Below are positions 25,876-35,600 of a stretch of 64,000 nt of DNA, one piece after another; within the stretch, counting starts at the first letter, position 1, and every line of letters begins with the position of its first letter. A model generated the notes under the pieces. It was not told where the DNA came from, searched no databases, and saw only the letters and a program-made list of their open reading frames with translations. The DNA comes from an uncultured Bacilli bacterium (GTDB lineage Bacteria > Bacillota_I > Bacilli_A > ML615J-28 > CAG-698): positions 1 to 64,000 of the forward strand of contig CAKOMG010000001.1 in NCBI GenBank assembly GCA_934096585.1. Direction: 5' to 3'. A program made the position numbers and the translations under genes.

Positions 25876-26158
25876 TCAGTTGGCAAATAATGAATCTGCA
25901 TTAAATGGCATAAACATTAACATTTGAATATTATCATTAATGGTTCCAATAAAATATGAAATATAAGCTATTATTTTATTGTCAACTTCTAAAACAAAAT
26001 CTAATTCTTTGACAAAACCTATTATCAGATCCTCAGCTTATACATAATATAATGGTCTAAGAATCCTTCTTTATATACATTACAAACTGTTTTTATAATA
26101 ATTTTTTTACAAATTGATAATCTTTTTTTTCTTCTTTTCTATTAATATAATTATTCAT
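25876..26158 (-). pseudogene. decayed GNAT-family acetyltransferase gene
   Basis: Starting at an ATG at 26158, 3 bp after darA, the minus strand encodes NRKEEKKDYQFVKKII.. and KEGFLDHYIMYKLR, then hits a TGA; in another frame the homology continues as GFVKELDFVLEVDNKIIAYIS before a stop at 25876. This is the conserved N-terminal third of a GNAT acetyltransferase (typical order: HNLR.., F.PELD.V.E.DGKIVGHI). The acetyl-CoA-binding half is gone. So there is one frameshift plus a truncation; a functional product is unlikely. Confidence 0.7.
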
Positions 26159-26160
26159 TA

Positions 26161-26484
26161 TTACATTTTTTCAAAATATTCTACGTTTGTAACTATTACC
26201 ATAGCTCCCGCAACTAACACTTCTGCAGTTTGATATGTTTCAATAGTATCTTGCGTAATCACACTTTTAGGAACAATTTCAATCCTCTTTGAACAATTAT
26301 TTCTAATTGTCTCAATAGCCTTTTTTACTTTATTATCATCAGTAACAATTAATAATTCAAAATTTCCCATTTTAAGAAACCCTCCTGATGTATTCATTTT
26401 GGTAAAAGTAAAGCCTGCTTTGGTTAAAGCATTACACACGCTATTAATGTCTTTTCTATTAATGATTGCTGTTATAAGTTTCAT
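26161..26484 (-). CDS. darA: cyclic-di-AMP receptor DarA (PII-like)
   Basis: A 107-residue PII-like protein of the CdAMP_rec family, beginning MKLITAIINRKD. The signature SGGFLKMGNFELLIV region is present, equivalent to the TGGFL...TLL element of DarA/PstA. It binds c-di-AMP; its target is generally unclear. The open frame is longer, but the ATG at 26484 is preceded by AAGGAGG at 7 nt. Its promoter (-35 TTTACA, -10 TATAAT, 26510-26538) overlaps that of the divergent LysR gene. Confidence 0.92.
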   Translation of the reverse strand: MKLITAIINRKDINSVCNALTKAGFTFTKMNTSGGFLKMGNFELLIVTDDNKVKKAIETIRNNCSKRIEIVPKSVITQDTIETYQTAEVLVAGAMVIVTNVEYFEKM

Positions 26485-26509
26485 ACTTCTTCCTCCTTCA
26501 TATGTATTT

Positions 26510-26538
26510 ATTATAATATTTGACAAATTATATGTAAA
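26510..26538 (-). promoter_or_regulatory. promoter of darA
   Basis: -35 TTTACA (26533-26538), 17-bp spacer, -10 TATAAT (26510-26515) on the minus strand. It overlaps the plus-strand promoter of the LysR gene. Confidence 0.7.
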
Positions 26539-26548
26539 ATATTATAAT
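26520..26548 (+). promoter_or_regulatory. promoter of the LysR-family gene
   Basis: Consensus -35 TTGACA (26520-26525), 17-bp spacer, -10 TATAAT (26543-26548). Confidence 0.85.
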
Positions 26549-26586
26549 ATTATATATATCATAAGCTTTTACTTATAGGAGGAATT

Positions 26587-27456
26587 ATGACTTTAAGACA
26601 TTTATCAGTTTTCGCAACAGTTGTAGAAAATGGAGGCATAACAAAAGCTGCTGAATCACTACATATTGCACAACCAGCAGTTAGCCAAACAATATCAGAC
26701 ATAGAAAAATATTATAATATAATTTTATTTGATAGAATAAATAATAAGATCATCTTAACTGAAGATGGAAAAGAACTCTATTTAAAAGCAAAAGAAGTAT
26801 TAAATAGTTTTGATGATTTTGAAAGTGTCGCTTTATCCAAGCTAAAAAATCCAAGTTTAAATTTAGGAGTGTCCATTTCAATTGGAAAAAGTATTTTACC
26901 AACAATGACAAAGTTAATTGAAAAAAATTATCCTGATATCAAATTATCATTATTAATCGCTAAAACATCTATCATTGAAAGTAAAATACTAAGTGGTGAA
27001 CTAGATTTTGGAATTGTTGAAGGAAAAATTAAAGATAAAAATATTGATTTAATTCCTTTTAAAAAAGATAATTTAGTAATAGTGGCAAACAAGGATTATA
27101 ATATACATACTGAGATTACATTAAAAGATTTATCAAAAGAAAAGCTTTGTATTAGAGAATATGGTTGTTCATCTAGAGATTATTTAGATAGTGTGATGAG
27201 TATGCATGAATTATCATATAAACCTTTTTTAGAATCAATGAGTCATGATGCAATTATAAGTTTCTTAGAAAATAATCTAGGAGTTGCAATACTCCCAAAA
27301 ACAATTGTTAAAAAAAATTTAAATAATGGAATATTAAAAGAAATTAAAATTAAAGATATTAACTTCGAACGTACTTCTTCTATTATTATTCATAGAAATA
27401 AAAAACTTAATAGATTACAAAACGAAGTCTTTAACCACTTATGTTCAAACATATGA
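26587..27456 (+). CDS. LysR-family transcriptional regulator
   Basis: A 289-residue LysR protein: winged HTH (about 1-60, with GGITKAAESLHIAQPAVSQTI) and a periplasmic-binding-like effector domain (about 88-289). Start follows ATAGGAGG. It is divergent from darA with interlocked promoters, so control of darA, autorepression, or both is plausible. The effector is not readable from sequence; the next plus-strand neighbour is not a metabolic gene that would suggest one. Confidence 0.92.
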   Translation: MTLRHLSVFATVVENGGITKAAESLHIAQPAVSQTISDIEKYYNIILFDRINNKIILTEDGKELYLKAKEVLNSFDDFESVALSKLKNPSLNLGVSISIGKSILPTMTKLIEKNYPDIKLSLLIAKTSIIESKILSGELDFGIVEGKIKDKNIDLIPFKKDNLVIVANKDYNIHTEITLKDLSKEKLCIREYGCSSRDYLDSVMSMHELSYKPFLESMSHDAIISFLENNLGVAILPKTIVKKNLNNGILKEIKIKDINFERTSSIIIHRNKKLNRLQNEVFNHLCSNI

Positions 27457-27459
27457 AAT

Positions 27460-27501
27460 AAAAGAACTAACAAAGCAGATGCTTTATGTTAGTTCTTTTT
27501 T
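27460..27501 (+). terminator. terminator of the LysR gene
   Basis: Long stem AAAGAACTAACA/TGTTAGTTCTTT, inner AAGC/GCTT pairing, followed by six T. Confidence 0.9.
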
Positions 27502-27702
27502 CAAATTTGTGTATTATATTTTATAGTCATAGTGACAATCTCAATGTGGGTCACATCTAACTAATGTATATTTACGTGTAAAATTAGTATTATTCAGTTC
27601 AGTTATATCATAATCTACAATACTTATTGCTAGCAGATATTTTTACAATACTAAATAAGTCATCATATAATAAATACCATAAGTGTAAAAATATGTAGTA
27701 TA
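27502..27702. other. intergenic, no feature found
   Basis: About 200 bp between the LysR terminator and the brnQ stop. No open frame with an SD, no RNA motif and no convincing terminator for brnQ was seen. Confidence 0.4.
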
Positions 27703-29043
27703 TTAATTTATTTTTTCGCAATTTTCTAAGTTATTTTTTATTCTTTTAAACACAAAGTCAATAATTAAACTAACAATAACCATAATAACCATTACACTTA
27801 ACCAGCCAAACCCCAAACTATAAAAAGGCAAATACTCACATAATGTTGTTAAAAATCCTAATTTAACTTTTGCACAATCGAATGCATAAATTATACTGAC
27901 GATTATAATTGGTATTATAGTAAGTTTATACACGTATTTATTATTTTCCCATAATTTGTTTGACAATCCTAAAATTATTAGAACAATAGCAACTGGATAA
28001 ATGGCATTTAATATTGGAACAGAAATTTTTAAAATTAGTGATAATCCTAAATTACAAATAAAGAAAGCAAGAATCGTTATTATTATAACCCACTTTGTAT
28101 ATGATACTTTTTTAAATAAAATTGAAAAAAATTGGGAAATAGAATTAACTAAACCAACACACGTCGTTAAGCATGCTAAAGTAAATATGGCAGCAAGCAA
28201 TATTGCACCAGGTTTTCCAAACACCTGCTCTACAATCGCCCTTAATGTCCAAGCCCCATTTTCATGTATACCATAAACTCCTGAACTGCACATCCCCATA
28301 TATGCTAGCATTACATAAATAACAGTCAAAATAATTCCCGCCCATATTCCAGCAACAATTGTTTGTTTAACTTTATCATTTTTAGAAGCAATTCCAAAGC
28401 TACTTAGCGTTAATGATATGACCAATCCAAAATTTAATGCTGCTATTGTATCCATTGTTTGATATCCTTCGGTAAATCCTTTTAAAAAAGGATTTTGATT
28501 ATAATCGGGTTGAGGATCTGAAATATTTATTTCACCTTTAAAAATAAATCCAACAAACAAAACTAAAATCAAAAATAATAAACAAGGGGTAAGGATATGT
28601 CCAATTCTTTTTACCAGCTTTTGTGGTGTGAGACACAACCATAATACTAGAGCAAAGAAAATAAATGAATATAATATCATAAATAGGGTAGTATTACTTC
28701 CGCTAGGTAAATAAGGAAGTACCGCCATTTCAAATGGAACTGAAGCAGCTCTTGGTATTCCTAAACCTGGTCCAATAGATAAATAAATTAATATAGTAAA
28801 AATCAAAGCAAAATGTTTTCCGACTTTCATTCCTAATTTATCTAATCCATCAAATTTTGCAACAACAATAACACCAAGCACAGGCAACAATACTGCAGTA
28901 ATCAAAAATCCAATTATAGCAATTACAGCATTACTTCCAGCATTTTGTCCAAGAAATGGTGGAAATATTAAATTTCCAGCTCCAAAAAACATTGAAAATA
29001 GCATAAAGCTCACAACAACTAAATTCTTTTTTGTTAATTTCAT
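27703..29043 (-). CDS. brnQ: branched-chain amino acid transporter BrnQ
   Basis: A 446-residue LIVCS-family carrier with about twelve membrane segments. The N-terminus SFMLFSMFFGAGNLIFPP is the family signature. It couples Na+ or H+ to uptake of Ile, Leu and Val. The start is the ATG at 29043 after AAAGGA; a longer frame to 29079 runs into the T-box terminator. It is controlled by the T-box riboswitch directly upstream, whose specifier reads as an Ile codon. Confidence 0.95.
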   Translation of the reverse strand: MKLTKKNLVVVSFMLFSMFFGAGNLIFPPFLGQNAGSNAVIAIIGFLITAVLLPVLGVIVVAKFDGLDKLGMKVGKHFALIFTILIYLSIGPGLGIPRAASVPFEMAVLPYLPSGSNTTLFMILYSFIFFALVLWLCLTPQKLVKRIGHILTPCLLFLILVLFVGFIFKGEINISDPQPDYNQNPFLKGFTEGYQTMDTIAALNFGLVISLTLSSFGIASKNDKVKQTIVAGIWAGIILTVIYVMLAYMGMCSSGVYGIHENGAWTLRAIVEQVFGKPGAILLAAIFTLACLTTCVGLVNSISQFFSILFKKVSYTKWVIIITILAFFICNLGLSLILKISVPILNAIYPVAIVLIILGLSNKLWENNKYVYKLTIIPIIIVSIIYAFDCAKVKLGFLTTLCEYLPFYSLGFGWLSVMVIMVIVSLIIDFVFKRIKNNLENCEKIN

Positions 29044-29066
29044 TTTTTTTCCTTTCTGACAATAAT

Positions 29067-29328
29067 AAAAAAGACTCATCTCATTTTTGAGACGAGTCTA
29101 TAATCCCGCGGTACCACTCAAATTGTATAGATTAACTATACCACTTTTAGGCTCTAACAAGCCCTATGCATTAACGTAGCCTACACGTAAATCCTTAATA
29201 ACAAGTGCTTTAGGGATTTCAACTCAGAAGTGATAAGAGTATGAAGTAATTTACTAAGTTTCACCTAATCTTAGCTCTCTAAAAAATTGACTTTCATTTC
29301 CGTCTTCGTCATAGTTTTTATCAATTGT
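29067..29328 (-). ncRNA. T-box riboswitch upstream of brnQ (specifier probably AUC, Ile)
   Basis: The minus strand shows the T-box core AGTGGTACCGCGGG (about 29104-29118), preceded by a stem I with AGAGAG and a CTAAG/CTTAG helix, and followed by the intrinsic terminator GACTCGTCTCA/TGAGATGAGTC plus six T (29067-29098). UGGU in the T-box pairs with an ACCA tRNA end, as in tRNA-Ile. In the predicted specifier loop the 3' strand reads CTTATCACTT, giving AUC followed by A. Uncharged tRNA-Ile would favour antitermination and brnQ expression. The class is certain; the specifier is my fold by eye. Confidence 0.92.
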
Positions 29329-29334
29329 TACCTC

Positions 29335-29363
29335 ATTATATCATAATATAAAAATTAAAGCAA
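29335..29363 (-). promoter_or_regulatory. promoter of the T-box/brnQ transcript
   Basis: -35 TTGCTT (29358-29363), 17-bp spacer, -10 TATAAT (29335-29340). Confidence 0.75.
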
Positions 29364-29398
29364 GGTTTTTTTAATTTGCATGTTCTAAATTATTCAAT

Positions 29399-29423
29399 AA
29401 AAAAGATCTGAAAAATTCAGACC
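29399..29423 (-). terminator. terminator of tRNA-Cys
   Basis: Stem GGTCTGA/TCAGATC (one G-T pair) and TTTTTT on the minus strand, 16 bp after the tRNA 3' end. Confidence 0.8.
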
Positions 29424-29438
29424 ATGTTTACTATAATA

Positions 29439-29512
29439 TGGAGGCTCCTGTCGGATTTGAACCAACGATCAGGGTGTTGCAGACCCACGCCTTACCACTT
29501 GGCTAAGGAGCC
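29439..29512 (-). tRNA. trnC: tRNA-Cys (anticodon GCA)
   Basis: A 74-nt cloverleaf: acceptor GGCTCCT/AGGAGCC, D-loop AGCCAAGTGGTAAGGC, anticodon loop with GCA, T-loop GGTTCAAATCC, discriminator T and encoded CCA. It has its own promoter (29531-29559) and terminator. Confidence 0.95.
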
Positions 29513-29530
29513 ATATTTAAATGCATTAAT

Positions 29531-29559
29531 ATTATATCAAATTATATGATAAAAAGCAA
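29531..29559 (-). promoter_or_regulatory. promoter of tRNA-Cys
   Basis: -35 TTGCTT (29554-29559), 17-bp spacer, -10 TATAAT (29531-29536) on the minus strand. Confidence 0.75.
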
Positions 29560-29586
29560 GAAAAAATGTAAATTATTTATTGTTAA

Positions 29587-29627
29587 AAAAACAATAGTCT
29601 AAGGAAATTTCCTTAAACTATTGTTTT
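29587..29627 (-). terminator. terminator of the giant CvpA-like gene
   Basis: A nearly perfect hairpin about 19 bp long (outer AAAACAATAGT/ACTATTGTTTT, inner AAGGAAATTTCCTT) followed by T on the minus strand, 4 bp after the stop. Confidence 0.85.
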
Positions 29628-29630
29628 CAT

Positions 29631-32600
29631 TTAAACTATTGTTTCATATTCTTTACTAATAATGCGATAATCATTAACAAAATTATCATGTGCTTGTACT
29701 TTTGTTATAGGATTATTATAACGGCTTTGATCAAATTTAGTTAAAGAATCATAAGGATGTGTAGTATAAATTAATGGATTGTTATTTACAAGTGATGTAT
29801 AGTATACAAGGAATAAAGCATTATATATATCAGCAATTGATGCTTTAAATACTCTTGAAATTACCATACCAGCACCCAAATCATTTAATTCATTAATTTT
29901 TTCATCTGTACCTAATTCTTTTAGATTACTAACATTATTATTTAGATTCTTATAATCTATATATTTATTCATAATATAGAATGATTCTAAGAAAGTCATC
30001 AAATCATATTCATCATTATAAACTTTTACTTTCTCTGAATCCTTATAATAATTAAAGTTAGCCATCAAAGTTGAATCAAAGAATGTTGATAAAGAACTTG
30101 ATGTTAATAAAGATTTTGCAACATCCGCAAATACTTCCTCCATGATATATGATTGAAGTAATGTCTTTACATCACTTGTTATAACATCATAATGATCATC
30201 ATAATTAATTATCAATGAAGCAGTCAGTAAAGTATCAATTGTGAATTCATCTATTTCAGAGAATTTAGTTCCCGATTTACCTAGTAAGATAGATACACTT
30301 GTTAAAATATTCCATAATTCTTTTTCTTTAACAACACCATCAACACTAACTTCATACCAATCATTTCTATTATTTTTATCAGTTAAAACAATAGAATTAT
30401 TTAATAGCTTTTGATTATCTTCTGTTTCTTGAATGAAATCTTTGTCATTTGATTTTAGTGATTTGAATGCTACAATTTGTGAAACAATTGTTTCAGAAAT
30501 TACAATTGAACCAAGTAAATTAGTTCTATATTCTTTCGAATCATCTAAAACAATACTTGATATCATTGTATCAATAGAATTTGTTATATTAAAACTTGCA
30601 ATTGAAGTTTTTGTTGAAGCGGATAATCCTAAAGCACTATATACAGAAACTAATAATCGATCTAGTTCTCCTCGTGTAGTTAATATTTCACTAGAATATA
30701 CATTCATCCATTTATTATAATCATCTGTAGAAACAACATTATAATAATCAGGAATAACTAAGCCAGCACCATTCAAACTAATTACCTTATCAATTAGTGT
30801 TGCTGAAATGATGTACGATTTTAATATATTTTCTCTATTCATAACAATATCTTCAATATAAATATTATCTAATTTTGAATTTAAACTATCAATTGTTACA
30901 ATAGTGCTGTTATTTGAAACATCTAAAATTTGATCAATTGAATTTAAAAGATGAGCAAGCTCTCCATAACTAATAACATTATTATAACTTGTGTCATACT
31001 CATTCTTCCAGAATCCATAATCATTAATCCATGATTTTCTATTTGCAACTTTCTTATCATTTGGAATAGTTAAAGTTGGTGAAAGTGTTTCAATCTTATC
31101 AATGATAGTAGCAGAAATGACTGCTGACTTCAAAATTTCATCTTGATTTACCATAACTTTTCTTAAATCAATGCTATCGGTAGTAATATTAAATCCAGAT
31201 TCAGGAATTAAATCAATGACATTCAAAGCATCTAAGATTCTAAATAATTCATTATGATCATTAATCCATTCATTATAGTTGCCTTGATACTCTAGTGGAA
31301 CTACAATACTAACTCCATTTAATTCTTGAATTTTTTTAACTATTGTAGCTGTAAAAATTTCAGATGTAAATACTTCTTCTTTATTATTAACGACTTTCAT
31401 TAATGAAACATTATTAACATTAATGTTTTCAACTGAAACATTCTTTTGAACAAATGCGTAATCCATTCCACTAATAAAGTTGCTTAATTCATTTGTTGAA
31501 ATCCATTCATTGTAATCAGTTGACCAAATGTGGTTACTATTTACATTGAATTTATCTGGAATATTTAATACTGTATTCAATGACAATACTTTATCTATCA
31601 TTGTCGCTGATAATACAACAGATTTTAAAATTTCTTCTTTATTGATTATAATCTTTTCAATTGTTAAATCATCAATATTAATTTCAAATCCTGTATCTGG
31701 TATTAAATCAACTGAATCAATTGCATCTAAAACTAAATTTAATTCTTTATCAGTTCCTATCCATAATTCATATGAATCAATATACTCTTTTGGAACAATT
31801 ATTCCGTTATTATTTAAATCTCTTATTTTGTCAATAATTGTATATGATAAAACATTTGATTTGAATACTTCATTTTTATTAACAATAACATTCTTTAAAG
31901 AAATATTATTAATACCAATACTATTTACACTAATATTTTTATTAATAAGCGCATAATTTAAGCCATTAAATATTTTGCTTAATTCACCATCATTGCCCTT
32001 CCATAATAGATAATCAGTTTCCCAAACATGTTCTTGATTAACCTTATATTCATCAGTTATTGTTAAAGTATTATCTAAATTCACAACTTTATCAACAAGT
32101 GTAGCAGTTAAAACAGCAGATTTTAATATTGAGACTTTATTATCAATAACATTGCTAATCGTAATGTCATCAATATTTATATCAAATCCATTGTTTGGAA
32201 TCAACCCAATATTATCTAAAGCTTCAAGAATGGCAAATAATTCATTATCTGTACCAACCCATAAGTCATATCCATTTTGATACTCTAACGGGATAATTAT
32301 TGAACTATTTTCAATCTCTTTAATTTTTTCAACTACTGTTGCTGTTAAAATAACCGATTCAAAAACTTGTTCTTTATTATCTACTATTTTTCTTAAAGAA
32401 ATATTATCAATTGTTATATTATTTAAATCAATTTCATTACCACTTTCCGTAATAGACAAAGCTATATCTAAACTAGTAATTAGTTTACTCAATTCACCAC
32501 GCGTTAAAACATTATTATAATTATCATCATATGTATTTTTCCATAATGTATAATCAGTTTTCCATATATGTGTATCACTAACCAAGTATTCATTTGGAAT

Positions 32601-35600
32601 TGTTAGAATATTACCATTTAAAGCAATAATTTTATCAACAAGTGTAGCAGTCAATAAAGCAGATTTTAATATTTCATCTTTATTGTTGATTATATTCATT
32701 AATGAAATACTTTGAAGATCAACATTAAATCCTTTATCTGGTAAAGTAATAGTTTTATCTAATGCATCCAATACTAAAGATAATTCTCCTGATTTTGTTC
32801 CCTTATCTTTCCATAAACTATAATCGTTTCCTAAATATTCGGATGGTACAATAATAGTTCCATCATTATTTAAATCTTGAATTGTTTTAATAATTGTTGC
32901 TGAAATAATATCTGATGCAAATATAACATCTTTATTTTGAATAATATTGTTCAAGCTGATATTATCAACATTTATTGATTCAATTAATACAGGTTCAGTT
33001 GATGTTGAAATACCTAAGGCAACATCCAGTGCAGTAAATATTCGATTTAACTCTCCAACTTTTCCATCTTCATCTCGCCATAATCCACTGCCATTTTCTT
33101 TATATTCATCAGGAATATTTAAAACTGAATCTTGTTTTCTAATTTGATCAACTAATGTTTCAACAAGTATATACGATTTAAATAATATTTCTTTGTTATT
33201 TATGACATTTCTTAAATCAATAGAAACATTCTTAATATCTTGAATTTCTAAGCAAGAAATTGCATTGAAAACATTTCTAAGTTCACCACTTACTTTAATT
33301 GCTTCTACTTTAAATGTATCAGCACTACTATAAACATAACCATCAATTGTTGACAAATCAAATAAATTATTTGTTGTGGAAGCAAAATAAATGCCATTTT
33401 TATAAATAATATATTTTGAAGATGTTGCTTCATTCATAATTAATTTGTTATTATTAATTGAATATGCCACTTCTTGTCTAATGTCATTCCATGCATAATG
33501 GCTATCATCTTCATATATTCCTTTTAAAATTTCTAAGTCTTGACCTTCTTTACTTTTATCAACAAGAATGTTTTTCAAAGTTTCTCTAAATAATTTAGAT
33601 TCTAAAATAATATCTAAATCACTTTCTGATAAGTTTAATATTGTTTCAACATTAAATGTGCCTTCATCCATTGTTGATGCAAGTGTTTTAAATGATTTAA
33701 ATACAGCATAAATTTCATTATTTGTCCATTCTTCTTTATTCAATGTAGAAATTTTAAATTCTAAATCTTTAGAAAAATAATCAAGAATTGGACTTAAGTT
33801 CTTTGTCATGAATTTTGAACTAGAAATATAATTAGATAAATTAACTATTGTTTCATCATTTATATTTTTAATTTCTTCAAATGGTTTTTCACTTCCAATT
33901 AAATTTGTTGAAGCAAAAATACTCAAACTATGTAATAGTCCTTTTAATTCACTCTCATTCCACTCTTCACCTTTCTCTTTATCTAATCCTTCAAATGTAA
34001 TATCACCAAGTTCTACTTGTTTCATTAAATAATTTATTACATTATTTAAATTTTTTGTAAAGAATCTTGAACTTGATAAATTAATTGCTAATGAATCTAT
34101 TTGTTCGTCTGTTAAATCTTTTACAGCATCAATTGGATTTTTAGAATCAATTATGCCAGAATCAATTATAGTTTTAAAAGCATGTAACAAACTCTTTAAT
34201 TCTGTTTCATCCCAATTCTCACCTTTTTCTTTATCCAAAGTCTCAAGAGTCAAACCTTCCACATTAATTTGTTCAATTGCAAAATTAACAATTGGATTTA
34301 AATTTTTTGCGAAAAATTTAGAATTAGAAAGTGAAGTAGCTAAATTATCAATTTTTTCATCATCTAATGATTTAATAGCAAACATTGGATCTTCTGCTCC
34401 AATAATTCCTGTATTAATAATTATTTTTGCAGCTCTAAATAATGAAACAATTTCATTTTCATCCCAGTGTTCATTTTTATTTGAATCTAATCCTTCTAAT
34501 TTTAAATTTTCAATGTTTCCATTATCAACTAATATATTAATTAAATCATTCATATGATTGCATAGTAACTTACTTTTTGATAAATATCTACCTATTTCTA
34601 CAAACTCTTCATCATCCATTTCACATATAGTTGTCAATGGATCCTTTGAATTTATAATATTTGTTTTTAATAATGTTGCTGCTGCAGTAAGTACAGGCGA
34701 AAGTTCTTCTCTCCAATTAGTACTTTTTAGCTCTTCTGCGCTTATTAAATCCTTATAATTATCAGGAATAAAATTAACATATAACGTTGAAGCAACAACA
34801 GGAATCGACTTATCAACAATATAAAATTTAAATAGTGTTTGTACAAATGCATCCACCTTATCTTGATTTATTTCACTAAAATCAATATTGTTTGTATCAA
34901 TTTTTAAACCTAAATTTACTATTGATTTATATAATTCAGGGATTAATAATAATTCGTGTGTAAAGAAATTTTCCTTATTTATAACTTTATCAATATTAAG
35001 ATCTTCAATAGTAAATCCAGCAGTTGCAAGAGCATTTTTAATATAACCAGTTGAAAGAATATATGAAACTGCAACAGGCGCAACCAAATCAAGCAACTCC
35101 ATTTCACCTAACTTTTGAAAAATAGTTTCAACTTTATTAACATCTAAATTTAAATAATCAATACTTACAACATCAGATAATCCATCACCTAATAATTCAA
35201 CAACATCAACTAAAGCATATCCTAAACTTTGAATATCTTTATTATAATCAATATCATTAAACTTATTAATGTTGTCCAGCAACACTTGATGAATTTGTGC
35301 ATATTGATCACCTAAAACATCAGCTAAAATATCAGTATATGTTACTATTTCTAAACCAATTGGCACTAACACTTTGATAGTATCTAATGATGAAACGACA
35401 TCAACAAGTTCTTTCAAGGAATCAGTGTTTAGATTTGCTAAATCGCTAATTGTAAATCCTTCTGTAAGAATTTGTTTAGCTGCGTCATTTTGTAATAACT
35501 TTGCAAGAATATTGATTTCCTTACGAATCTTAATGGTTCCATTTTTTCCATTAATTTTAAATAGAGAATCAAATAAAGCTTCATCTATAGTTACTTTATC

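Noticed and set aside
31528..31956. 142-codon plus-strand ORF inside the giant repeat gene
   Set aside because: Low-complexity antisense of the type B repeats, no SD, no match to any family.
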